Assembly (NCBI GenBank): GCA_964547985.1
Contig: CAZJPV010000002.1
Coordinates: 1 to 64,000, forward strand
Origin: JAPLJU01 sp964547985
GTDB lineage: Bacteria > Desulfobacterota > Syntrophia > Syntrophales > UBA2192
Direction of reading: 5' to 3'
Length of the DNA stretch: 64,000 nucleotides
Position numbers and translations under genes: made by a program. Shown one piece after another: positions 43,363-51,312 of the stretch (the first letter of the stretch is position 1; each line of letters begins with the position of its first letter). The notes below the pieces were generated by a model. That model saw only the letters and a program-made list of their open reading frames with translations. It was not told the origin of the DNA and did not search any database.

Positions 43363-43581
43363 ATGCCGTGCATTATCTTTTGCCGCGAGAGGGGAAAGGT
43401 CAGCGAAGGGGAAAAGAAACCCAGGTTCAAGCTTCTTGCCGTTTCCGGGGTCGATATCCAGTTTTACGGAAAGCACCTCCGCAGGAAGGAACTGGAGCAG
43501 ATTGCAGCGGCTGTCGGCGCAAAGCTGGTCATGATCGAGCGCAGCGGTGCGGCGGATGAAGAGGTGGAAATCAAGGATTAG
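43363..43581 (+). CDS. Conserved-looking 72-aa protein of the tungstate locus
   Basis: I do not recognise a family. The protein starts MPCIIFCRERGK with two cysteines. It then has a beta-alpha pattern, KLLAVSGVDIQFYGKHLRRK, an amphipathic helix ELEQIAAAVGAKLVMIE, and an acidic tail ending EVEIKD. There is no signal peptide. AAGGGGG lies upstream of the ATG. It ends 8 nt before the MoSto-like gene, so the two are almost certainly cotranscribed. A small partner or metallochaperone for the storage protein is conceivable but unproven. Confidence 0.65.
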   Translation: MPCIIFCRERGKVSEGEKKPRFKLLAVSGVDIQFYGKHLRRKELEQIAAAVGAKLVMIERSGAADEEVEIKD

Positions 43582-43589
43582 GAGGCCCC

Positions 43590-44420
43590 ATGGGACTCGT
43601 CAGGGACCGAGATGGCAAGCGTCTGCACATCAAGAGCAAACTCATGGGGGAGAGCCTCCTCAGCCGGTCTTTCGCGGAAGGCTATGAGGTGGCCCCCCAG
43701 CAGAGACTCTTTCCCGACGTGAATGTGATCAAACTCGGGGGCCAATCCATCTGCGACCTGGGAAAGAAATCCCTGCCCGCGATTGTCCGGGAGATCTCCG
43801 GCATCAGGGACCGGCACAAAATGCTGCTGACGACCGGCGGCGGAACCCGGAGCCGTCACATTTACGCCATCGGCCTCGAACTGGGAATGCCGACAGGGAT
43901 CATCTCGAAATTCGGCAGCTCCGTCTCTGAACAGAACGCCCTTCTTGTCGCCACACTCCTCTCACCCTGGGGGGGGATCAAGATCGGCCATGACGAGATC
44001 ATGAAGCTTCCCACCTACTTCTCGCAGGGCTGTATCCCCGTCCTGCACGGCATGCCGCCCTATGACTACTTCGCCATCCCCGCACCCGAATGGCGGATTC
44101 CCCTGCACCGGACGGACGTGGGCACCCTGATCATCGCCGATCTGATCGGGGCCAGGAGCTGCATCTTCGTCAAGGATGAAAAAGGTCTCTACACGGGCAA
44201 CCCGAAGAAAAACCCCCGGGCGGAATTCATCCCGGCCATCACGGCCGGAGAAATTCTTGCGATGGAACTCGACGATCTCATCATCGAGAGAACCTGCCTC
44301 GAGATACTCCAGAACAGCGAGGTCGTGGACCAGATCCAGATTATCAACGGCCTCGTCGAAGGCAATCTCACCAGGGCACTCGACGGGGAGCACGTGGGGA
44401 CCCTTATCCACAGAGACTGA
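43590..44420 (+). CDS. Molybdenum/tungsten storage protein (MoSto)-like, amino-acid-kinase fold
   Basis: A 276-aa member of the UMP-kinase-like family that includes MosA/MosB of Azotobacter MoSto, an ATP-dependent cage storing polyoxomolybdate or polyoxotungstate. The nucleotide-binding lysine motif is NVIKLGGQSICDLG near 46. TTGGGTRSRHIYAIGLELGM follows, then IPLHRTDVGTLIIADLIGA, KDEKGLYTGNP and INGLVEGNLTRALDGEHVGT near the end. I recall the same order (TGxGxRxRH, PxHRxDxG, GEHVGTL) in MosA/MosB. Only one subunit gene is present, whereas Azotobacter has two. AGGAGG precedes the ATG. Plain uridylate kinase is less likely given the context and substitutions. Confidence 0.82.
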   Translation: MGLVRDRDGKRLHIKSKLMGESLLSRSFAEGYEVAPQQRLFPDVNVIKLGGQSICDLGKKSLPAIVREISGIRDRHKMLLTTGGGTRSRHIYAIGLELGMPTGIISKFGSSVSEQNALLVATLLSPWGGIKIGHDEIMKLPTYFSQGCIPVLHGMPPYDYFAIPAPEWRIPLHRTDVGTLIIADLIGARSCIFVKDEKGLYTGNPKKNPRAEFIPAITAGEILAMELDDLIIERTCLEILQNSEVVDQIQIINGLVEGNLTRALDGEHVGTLIHRD

Positions 44421-44463
44421 GACCGTCCCGAAAGGTTAGGACCTTCCGTTCAGCAAAGCCGTC

Positions 44464-44823
44464 ATGCCCGCAAAAGACTCCCGGATAAAAAGAGAAGCGA
44501 GGACCGTTGAGGCCATGATCCGGCTCTACTGCCGGGATCTTCACGGCACAAAGCCGGATCTATGTTCAGACTGCCGGGAGCTTCTGGCGTACAGCGCCGA
44601 TCGCCTTGATCAATGCCCCTTTCAGGAGGGCAAAACGACCTGTTACAAATGCCGCGTCCACTGCTTCCGCCCGGTCATGCGGGAAAAAATTCAGGCGGTG
44701 ATGCGCCTGTCCGGTCCCCGGATGCCCTACCGTCACCCGCTTCTTGCTTTATACCACTTCCTCGACAGCCGCCGGAGTGAACCGCTCAAACCGCAGAAGA
44801 ATCCGCCGAAGAGCGGGGCTTGA
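44464..44823 (+). CDS. YgbA-like (nitrous oxide-stimulated promoter family) protein
   Basis: A 119-aa basic protein with a cysteine pattern matching the YgbA/PF11756 family. It shows REARTVEAMIRLYCRDLHGT, CSDCRELLAYSADRLDQCPF, TCYKCRVHCFRPVMREKIQ and VMRLSGPRMPYRHPLLALYH. Seven cysteines in CxxC-like pairs suggest Fe-S or zinc binding. E. coli YgbA is induced by nitric oxide and linked to recovery from nitrosative stress; the molecular role here is unknown. It lies 43 nt after the MoSto-like gene on the same strand. Whether it belongs to the metal locus or just follows it is unclear. Confidence 0.88.
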   Translation: MPAKDSRIKREARTVEAMIRLYCRDLHGTKPDLCSDCRELLAYSADRLDQCPFQEGKTTCYKCRVHCFRPVMREKIQAVMRLSGPRMPYRHPLLALYHFLDSRRSEPLKPQKNPPKSGA

Positions 44824-44878
44824 CAGGGCAGGGGGCATACCTTAAATAAAACGGAAACGTTCGAAGGAGTCGATCGCG

Positions 44879-45142
44879 ATGATAAACCGTCGGGGCCGAA
44901 AGCCCGACATCCACTATCCCTGCCCGTGGGGATACAAGGTCATCGGGACAGACGAGGCCGTCCTGAGAAGCGCCATCAGCGAGACCGCGCAAGATATCGC
45001 TCACCGTGTCACGACGTCGAACAGGAGCGCCTCGGGAAAATACATCTGCCTCGATGTCGAGATCCTCGTCTTGAATGAAGACCAGCGCCTGACCATTTAC
45101 GAAAGTCTGAGAAGACATCCCGCCGTTAAAATCGTCCTCTGA
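44879..45142 (+). CDS. DUF493 (YbeD-like) protein
   Basis: An 87-aa protein with the DUF493/YbeD layout: IHYPCPWGYKVIGTDEAVLR at the start (the family's P-x-x-Y-K-V-x-G), then a beta-alpha-beta-beta-alpha-beta ACT-like fold with GKYICLDVEILVLNEDQRLT and YESLRRHPAVKIVL at the end. In E. coli ybeD lies between dacA and lipB, but its function is not settled. GAAGGAG precedes the ATG. It is last in the collinear run and convergent with the MBL hydrolase. Confidence 0.88.
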   Translation: MINRRGRKPDIHYPCPWGYKVIGTDEAVLRSAISETAQDIAHRVTTSNRSASGKYICLDVEILVLNEDQRLTIYESLRRHPAVKIVL

Positions 45143-45157
45143 TTTGCAGGTTCTCTG

Positions 45158-46204
45158 CTACTTCCCCGAGAAAAACCACGTCCCCCCGTGGGGCAAAAGA
45201 GGCGTTCTCCCCTCTTCCAGACCCGCGGCCTCCGCCGCCCTGCGGTAATCCGCGGGCGGCATGTCCATGGGCTCATCGGTGAGGTCGAAGACCCCCCACT
45301 GCTGGGGGATCAGCACGCGTCCCCGGAGTTCCTGAAAAGCCTTTACGGCTTCCCCGGGGTTCATGTGGTACGTCCGCATGAACCAGGCGGGCTCATAAGC
45401 GGCTATGGGCAAAAGGACCGCATCCATCGGTCCGTATTTCCGGCCGAATTCTGAGAACCCGTGAAAATACCCGGAGTCGCCGCCGAAAAAGACCCTCCGG
45501 TCAGCGGACTCAATTAGCCAGGATCCCCATAGACGGCTGTTGGTGTCCCAGGGTGTTCGCTTCGTCCAGTGCTGTGCCGGAAGGAGCCGGTACTGAACCC
45601 CCTCGTGGGTGTAGGTTTCGTACCAGTCAAGCTCGACGACACGGGCGCCGGGGAGCACATCGGCGAACCATTCCCTGTAGCCGAGCGGTGTCAGGTAGAG
45701 GGGCCCGCTGCCCAGCTGCCGGATGCTTTGCTTGTCGAGGTGGTCGTAGTGGCTGTGGGAGAGGAGGACTACCTGCATGGGGGGGAGTTCCCCGGGCGGA
45801 ATGGGAATCGGGGTGTGTCGGCGGATGAAGGTGACGATGTCTCCGAAAACAGGGTCCGTGATGATATTCTGTTGACGAAGCCGAATCCAGAGTGTCCCGT
45901 GGCCGAGATAGGTCACGGAGTCCCCGGCCGCCAGAATCTGATCGATGTTTGGTCTTGTCACCTGAAAAACGGGGCTCCTCTTCTTGACCTCCGAATAGGG
46001 GTTGGGGCCCAGTTTCCATTCCAACAGCCTGAAGATGTTTCCGACCTTTTCTTCCGGAAGCCAGGGGTTGAAAAAACCCCCATCTTGGTGATGCCTCTTT
46101 TCCCGGGAGAGCGACTCGAGGTCCCCCTGCGGGCTGCAGAATGAAAGGAGGGGTGACCCCACCACGGTTGCGACGGAGAGGAGCAGGACGCAGAACTTTT
46201 TCAT
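45158..46204 (-). CDS. Exported metallo-beta-lactamase-fold hydrolase (NAPE-PLD/UlaG-like)
   Basis: A 348-aa MBL-fold enzyme with an N-terminal signal peptide (about 1-23). The zinc motif is VVLLSHSHYDHLDKQS near 150 (HxHxDH). Further ligands appear in LLPAQHWTKRTPWDTNSRLW and FFGGDSGYFHGF, with a final His in YHMNPGEAVKAF. This order matches N-acyl-phosphatidylethanolamine phospholipase D-like and lipoate/carbapenem-type outer hydrolases; the substrate is not determined. Export to periplasm or membrane is inferred from the signal. It follows the metallophosphatase gene by 21 nt on the same strand, so they are probably one operon. Confidence 0.88.
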   Translation of the reverse strand: MKKFCVLLLSVATVVGSPLLSFCSPQGDLESLSREKRHHQDGGFFNPWLPEEKVGNIFRLLEWKLGPNPYSEVKKRSPVFQVTRPNIDQILAAGDSVTYLGHGTLWIRLRQQNIITDPVFGDIVTFIRRHTPIPIPPGELPPMQVVLLSHSHYDHLDKQSIRQLGSGPLYLTPLGYREWFADVLPGARVVELDWYETYTHEGVQYRLLPAQHWTKRTPWDTNSRLWGSWLIESADRRVFFGGDSGYFHGFSEFGRKYGPMDAVLLPIAAYEPAWFMRTYHMNPGEAVKAFQELRGRVLIPQQWGVFDLTDEPMDMPPADYRRAAEAAGLEEGRTPLLPHGGTWFFSGK

Positions 46205-46225
46205 AAGCCTCCCTCCCCCGGCGGA

Positions 46226-47104
46226 CTACTTTCTTTTCCGAATTCTGAACTGATCGATGGGGTTGAGATCCACGTCGTACGCGCTCAGGACGAGTTCATC
46301 GCCGGAAACATGAAAGATGCAGAAATGGTGGACGTTCATGAAAACCGCGCTGTCAGCGCTGTAGTGCAATTGAAAATGAAGAGGGTCTCCGCCCCCGCCG
46401 GTGACGATGTAGGTTACGTCTCGGACCCGCTGCCTCTCGTAAAAGTGGTGATGACCGCCGAAGACGATGTCCACAGCGTATTTCTCGAACAGAGGCGCGA
46501 TCTTTTTCTGAAGTCCCTTCTCATCGGGGAAAATACCCGTCGAAAAGGGGGAGTGATGCAGGATAACGGCAACGAACGTATCCTTTCCGCCGGAGCGCTG
46601 AAGCTCCGCCTCGAGCCACCGGTACTGATCCGATCCGGGGGTGAGCCGGCTGTTTGTGTCCAGGAGGATGAAATGGACACCTTGGCGATCGACGGTATAC
46701 CATTTTTCATTGCCGGGCAGCGTAAAGGTGTCAAAGTAATACGATGAACCGACATCATGATTGCCGCGCACAGGAAAGAATTCCGCCTTCGCAGTCAGAG
46801 GAGCGATGATCACCTTGAAATCGGCCCAGTCCTTTTCATCTGCTCCCCTGTTCACCAGGTCCCCCGTGTGGAAGACCACCCGGGACTTGAACCTCAGGAT
46901 GCCCTCCACGATCTTGCGGTGGATGTCTGGACTCCCCCGGGAATCGCCGTATACCGCCATGATCCCGGGCACGGCGGTGTCCTCTCCCCGGGCACCAGGA
47001 ACCGGCGACAAGGCAAATAACAGGACGATGAGCCCCGCGAATTGCAGCGTTCTAAAGGGGTGCTTGCCCGAATAAAGCGTCTTGAGAACGGCCAATACCG
47101 CCAT
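46226..47104 (-). CDS. Exported calcineurin-like metallophosphoesterase
   Basis: A 292-aa phosphoesterase with an N-terminal hydrophobic export segment (about 20-40, ending ARGED). The metal motifs are AVYGDSRGSP near 50, VFHTGDLVNRG near 77, VRGNHDVGSS near 111, ILHHSPFSTG, and GGHHHFYERQR near 215. The GD-GNH-GHH set matches purple-acid-phosphatase-like and CpdA-like esterases. The substrate is unknown. It is divergent from a 5'-nucleotidase gene, with only 115 nt between them, so the two may be coregulated in phosphate scavenging. Confidence 0.9.
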   Translation of the reverse strand: MAVLAVLKTLYSGKHPFRTLQFAGLIVLLFALSPVPGARGEDTAVPGIMAVYGDSRGSPDIHRKIVEGILRFKSRVVFHTGDLVNRGADEKDWADFKVIIAPLTAKAEFFPVRGNHDVGSSYYFDTFTLPGNEKWYTVDRQGVHFILLDTNSRLTPGSDQYRWLEAELQRSGGKDTFVAVILHHSPFSTGIFPDEKGLQKKIAPLFEKYAVDIVFGGHHHFYERQRVRDVTYIVTGGGGDPLHFQLHYSADSAVFMNVHHFCIFHVSGDELVLSAYDVDLNPIDQFRIRKRK

Positions 47105-47219
47105 GGTTCTCTCCCTGTCCGAAATGCGAGTTTTTCTACTTGATGAATGATCCCTTTGTCAATTAAATTATCAAGCGGGGAAGATGGTCATTTGATTTGA
47201 AGCGTTCACGGACAGGCTC

Positions 47220-48737
47220 ATGAAACGAATTTTACGATCTCTTGTTTGCATGTCACTTCTTTTCCTCTTTGCGCCCGCTCTTCAGGCCAAGGAAAACGCC
47301 GTCATTGATCTGACCATCCTCCATATCAACGACACCCACGGGCATATCCTGCCCCACATTCAAAAAAGCATCGACCGGAAAAGACCCGTCGGCGGAGCTG
47401 CATACCTGGCAAAGATGATATCGGTTGAGAAGACGGAAAACCCCGGGGGAACGCTGATCCTCTCCGCCGGGGACATGTTCCAAGGGACACCGATCTCCAA
47501 CCTCTTCCATGGCAAACCGGTGATCGAGCTCATGAACGACATGAAATTCGATGCCATGACGGTAGGAAACCATGAATTCGACTGGGGACTCCATGTCCTC
47601 AAAGAATTGAGCGAAGCCGCCCGCTTCCCCTTTCTTTCCGCTAATGTCGTCGACCGCCACAACCGGGCACCGCCCTGGATCAAACCCTATGTCATGATGA
47701 CGAGACAGGGTTTGAAGATAGCGATTTTCGGCATTACCACACCCGAGACGAACGCCCTGACGAAACTGGGACGGATCGGAATTTACCGCTTCCTGGACCC
47801 CGAAAAGGTGTTACCCGAGAGGATCCGGGCAGTGAAAAAAGAGGGCGCCCGGTTCGTCATTCTTCTCTCCCACCAGGGGTTGGAGGCCGACATCGATCTG
47901 GCCCGGCGCGTAGAGGGGATCCATGTGATTGTGGGCGGCGACAGTCACACGGCCGTGAAGACGCCTGTTTTGATCGGCGAGACGATTGTCGTCCAGGCCG
48001 GATGCTGCGGCCATTACCTAGGCGTTTTGAAACTGGAAATAGATAGGGAGAGCGGCCGTATCCTGAAGCACACCCGGAAACGGGGGCTTCGAAAAGTCCT
48101 TTCGGGCCCCGATGACTCCTACGATGAGGGGGCCCGGAAGATCGTCTCGAAATACCACGACCAGATCAAGGAGAAGTTCAGTCGTGTCATCGGGGAAACG
48201 ACCGTAGATTTGGTCCGGCGGCCCTATCATGAATCGAACATCGGAGACCTTGTCTGCGATGCCATGAAGGCGGCAACCGGCGCCGCCATCGCATTCCAGA
48301 ACAGCGGCGGCATCCGGACAAACATCCCGAAGGGAAGGATCACCCTGGAGCAGGTACACACCCTCCTCCCCTTTGATAATCTCCTGATCTCCATGGACCT
48401 GACGGGCAAGCAGATCTTGGAGATCCTGGAGCAGGGCGCAACCCTGGAGCACGGCATTCTCCAGGTGTCCGGTCTCCGCGTCGTCATCAACACGGACAAA
48501 CCCGGGGGCTCGAGGGTGCAGCAGGTCACCGTGGGAGACCGCCCGCTCGATCCGAAGAAAACCTACCGCGTCACCACCAACGATTTTCTCGCCGCGGGCG
48601 GCGACAAATACGCAGCATTCAAAGAGGGGAAGAAGGCTGTTTTCGGCGAGTTCATCAGGGATCAGTTTATCAAATATCTCCGGAAGCACTCCCCGGTGAC
48701 CCCCCGCGTCGAAGGGAGGATTGTTATTAGGCCATGA
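47220..48737 (+). CDS. 5'-nucleotidase/UDP-sugar hydrolase (UshA-type), secreted
   Basis: A 505-aa enzyme with a signal peptide (1-23, ending LQAKE). The metallophosphatase domain has LTILHINDTHGHILPH near 30, LSAGDMFQGTPISNL near 80, VGNHEFDWG near 118 and GGDSHTAV near 240. The 5'-nucleotidase C-terminal domain has NIGDLVCDAMKAATGAAIAF, NSGGIRTNIPKGRI and LPFDNLLISMDLTG near 380, and TNDFLAAGGDKYAAFKEGKK. It degrades extracellular nucleotides or UDP-sugars for phosphate and nucleosides. The next gene overlaps its stop by 4 nt. Confidence 0.93.
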   Translation: MKRILRSLVCMSLLFLFAPALQAKENAVIDLTILHINDTHGHILPHIQKSIDRKRPVGGAAYLAKMISVEKTENPGGTLILSAGDMFQGTPISNLFHGKPVIELMNDMKFDAMTVGNHEFDWGLHVLKELSEAARFPFLSANVVDRHNRAPPWIKPYVMMTRQGLKIAIFGITTPETNALTKLGRIGIYRFLDPEKVLPERIRAVKKEGARFVILLSHQGLEADIDLARRVEGIHVIVGGDSHTAVKTPVLIGETIVVQAGCCGHYLGVLKLEIDRESGRILKHTRKRGLRKVLSGPDDSYDEGARKIVSKYHDQIKEKFSRVIGETTVDLVRRPYHESNIGDLVCDAMKAATGAAIAFQNSGGIRTNIPKGRITLEQVHTLLPFDNLLISMDLTGKQILEILEQGATLEHGILQVSGLRVVINTDKPGGSRVQQVTVGDRPLDPKKTYRVTTNDFLAAGGDKYAAFKEGKKAVFGEFIRDQFIKYLRKHSPVTPRVEGRIVIRP

Positions 48738-48952
48738 AAGATCAGATCACCGTCTACGTCAATGACAGGCCCGTCAGCATTTACCGGGGCATGAAGGTCA
48801 AGCACGCCCTCATCAGCTTTGATCAGACACTTTACGAAGCGGCGGAACAAGGCGACATCGTCATTGAGGACAGCCGCGGCTTCGAGGTCGGTCTTGATGG
48901 ACCCCTGCGGGAGGGTTCAAAGCTCTTCACCCGGTCCACCAGGGCTCGTTAA
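48734..48952 (+). CDS. Small 72-aa protein coupled to 5'-nucleotidase
   Basis: I do not recognise it firmly. It reads MKDQITVYVNDRPVSIYRGM, then VKHALISFDQTLYEAAEQGD, then EVGLDGPLREGSKLFTRS, a compact beta-grasp-like pattern ending in a basic tail. There is no signal peptide. The ATG overlaps the nucleotidase TGA (ATGA), which argues that it is translated. A 93-nt gap separates it from the RlmJ-like gene. Function unknown. Confidence 0.7.
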   Translation: MKDQITVYVNDRPVSIYRGMKVKHALISFDQTLYEAAEQGDIVIEDSRGFEVGLDGPLREGSKLFTRSTRAR

Positions 48953-49045
48953 GCGTAGGCGTCTCATGACACCGGCACCGACGGGCCCTCTTGTCAAAGC
49001 GGGGACTTCCACAACGGCACGAAGAGCCGCCGGAACAGGAAAAAC

Positions 49046-49807
49046 ATGAAACATGCCTATCAGTTCGAAAAGATAAAGTCTGTCAGATACCGGGCTGGAA
49101 ATATCGGAGACCTGCTCAAGCATTCCTGGCTCATCGAGATTCTCTCCTTTCTGAAAAAGCAAAAAGCCGGGTCCCCTTTTCATTATGCCGACACTTTCTG
49201 CGGTTTTGACGAATACAGCATCGGCAAAGGCCAGGCAGAGAGAATCAGGATGCAACTCTCCCGGTCCCCACTCCTCACAATACAAAGGAGGGCCCTTTTA
49301 CGGGACCGATATCTCGGCAGTGTCTCCATCGCGCGAAAAATCCTCGGCTCATACGGACGGTTGTCGGTTTTCGATACCAACCCGATCGCCCTCGATTGTT
49401 TCAGGGGATCGGGTGTCGGCACCTTGAAAATAAAATCAGGGTATGATGTACTGAAAAAAAAGATACCCTATGACCTTATCTTCCTCGACCCCTACGACGA
49501 TTTCCTCGACGGCCACGAAACGGTCCTCGCAAAGATATTCCGCAAGGCAGGAGATTCCTCCGTGTTCCTGTTCTTTCCTTTCAGGCATTTCGCCCAAGAA
49601 AGAGGTGCTCTCCGGATCATCGGGCAGTCCGGCTCGAGATATATACACGGCTCGATCGGAAGAGGAGACCCCCTCCTGGATGGCGTCTATCGCTTCGCCG
49701 TTTTCCTGTTCCCCGTCGGCCATATGGACGGGAAAGCATGCCGGCATCTCACCCGCAAACTCGAGGCCACTACCGCGATGATCCGAGGGCTCCGGGCATC
49801 GGCTTGA
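49046..49807 (+). CDS. RlmJ-like rRNA methyltransferase, divergent
   Basis: A 253-aa protein. The opening YRAGNIGDLLKHSWLIEILS matches the RlmJ (23S rRNA A2030 N6-methyltransferase) opening, in which the usual form is FHAGNxADVLKH. HYADTFCGFDEYSIG occupies the SAM motif I place, and IFLDPYDDFLDG stands where RlmJ has its DPPY-type catalytic loop. The catalytic motif reads DPYD rather than DPPY, so activity and target are uncertain. It is the third gene of a plus-strand run from the 5'-nucleotidase, though only loosely linked. Confidence 0.72.
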   Translation: MKHAYQFEKIKSVRYRAGNIGDLLKHSWLIEILSFLKKQKAGSPFHYADTFCGFDEYSIGKGQAERIRMQLSRSPLLTIQRRALLRDRYLGSVSIARKILGSYGRLSVFDTNPIALDCFRGSGVGTLKIKSGYDVLKKKIPYDLIFLDPYDDFLDGHETVLAKIFRKAGDSSVFLFFPFRHFAQERGALRIIGQSGSRYIHGSIGRGDPLLDGVYRFAVFLFPVGHMDGKACRHLTRKLEATTAMIRGLRASA

Positions 49808-49859
49808 GGGGAATTTTGCACAACCCTTGCAAGGGATCATTCCGGATCGGAGGTATAGG

Positions 49860-51206
49860 ATGAAATATGAAGTTGTGATCGTGGGCGGGGGCCCCGCGGG
49901 CATCTTCGCCGCCCTCACCCTGGCCGATCTCGGTATCCGGAATGTCGTTCTCCTCGAGAGGGGGAAGGACATCGGGGAGAGAAATCGCATCGATGCCGAT
50001 GATATGCTCTGCGGCTGGGGCGGTGCCGGCGCATACAGTGACGGGAAGCTGACCCTGTCGCGGGAGGTGGGCGGGTACCTGGGGGAGTACCTCCAAACGA
50101 AGGCCCTCTACGATCTTTTGAACGAGGCCGACCAGATTTATGTGCGCCACGGCGCAACGGATCGACTCTTCGGGGACATCTCCCCGGAGGTGGAGGCCCT
50201 CGCTGAAAGGGCCCGTCTCGCCGGCCTTGAATATATCCCCACACGGATTCGTCACATCGGAACAGAAAACTGCCAGGCGATCCTCGCGCGCATGCACGAT
50301 TCCCTCACCGGAAAAGTGGATATCCGCACGGGCTGCGCCGTTCAGACCATCCTGGCCGATGGGGGAAAGGTCAAGGGCGTAAAACTCGCCGACGGGACGG
50401 TCCTGGAAAGCCGGTTTGTCATTGTGGCCCCGGGCCGCTCAGGGGCCCAGTGGATGAAGGAAACGGCGGAATCGCTGAACATCAAAACCAAGACCAGTCC
50501 CGTGGACATCGGTGTCCGGGTCGAACTCCCCGCAACGGTCCTGAAAGAGATCACCGACATCAGCTATGAGTCCAAACTCATTTACTACTCGAAAACCTTT
50601 GACGATAAAGTCAGAACTTTCTGCATGAACCCCTACGGGGAGGTCGTGACAGAAAAAATCGCCGGGCTTGTGACGGTGAACGGTCACAGTTACGCGACGA
50701 AGAAGAGTGACAACACCAATTTTGCCATCCTCGTCAGCAGTTCCTTCACGGAACCCTTCGATGACCCGATTGCCTACGGCCGTTACATCGCACAGCTGGC
50801 GAATCTCCTCGGGGACGGCGTGATCCTGCAGCGTCTGGGAGACCTTCTCGCCGGGCGCCGCTCCACGAGGGAGCGCATATCCAAATGTCTCACCAGGCCC
50901 ACGCTTCCGCAGGCCACGCCGGGCGATCTGAGCTTTGTATTCCCTTACCGGCATCTCCTGAATATCATCGAGATGCTCCAAGCCATAGAGAAACTCGCAC
51001 CGGGTGTCTATTCCCACCAAACGCTCCTCTACGGCGTCGAGGTGAAATTCTACTCGAACCGCATCGAAGTCACACCGGACCTGGAAACAAAAATCCGGAA
51101 TCTCTTCGCCATCGGCGATGGCGCAGGGATCACCCGCGGGCTCCTCCAGTCTTCGGCAAGCGGCATCCTCGCCGCCCGTGCCGTCGCGCGGCGTCACAAT
51201 AAATAG
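49860..51206 (+). CDS. NAD(P)/FAD-dependent dehydrogenase
   Basis: A 448-aa flavoprotein. The FAD site is VVIVGGGPAGIFAALTLADL (5-24), followed by GWGGAGAYSDGKLTLSREVG near 56, a motif shared by a group of prokaryotic uncharacterised FAD dehydrogenases. VIVAPGRSGAQWMKETAESL and the C-terminal NLFAIGDGAGITRGLLQSSA, which binds the FAD pyrophosphate, complete the fold. ATG at 49860 has GGAGG six nt upstream. Substrate unknown. No operon partner is clear. Confidence 0.9.
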   Translation: MKYEVVIVGGGPAGIFAALTLADLGIRNVVLLERGKDIGERNRIDADDMLCGWGGAGAYSDGKLTLSREVGGYLGEYLQTKALYDLLNEADQIYVRHGATDRLFGDISPEVEALAERARLAGLEYIPTRIRHIGTENCQAILARMHDSLTGKVDIRTGCAVQTILADGGKVKGVKLADGTVLESRFVIVAPGRSGAQWMKETAESLNIKTKTSPVDIGVRVELPATVLKEITDISYESKLIYYSKTFDDKVRTFCMNPYGEVVTEKIAGLVTVNGHSYATKKSDNTNFAILVSSSFTEPFDDPIAYGRYIAQLANLLGDGVILQRLGDLLAGRRSTRERISKCLTRPTLPQATPGDLSFVFPYRHLLNIIEMLQAIEKLAPGVYSHQTLLYGVEVKFYSNRIEVTPDLETKIRNLFAIGDGAGITRGLLQSSASGILAARAVARRHNK

Positions 51207-51312
51207 ATTTGTTTTTTCTGGTTGAAAACTTGAAAGGGAACAGATCCTGAAGAAAAAAACGGAGAGGGGAAAGTCCCGGCGGCTCGACCATCAGGTCATC
51301 CGTCGGGGGAAC

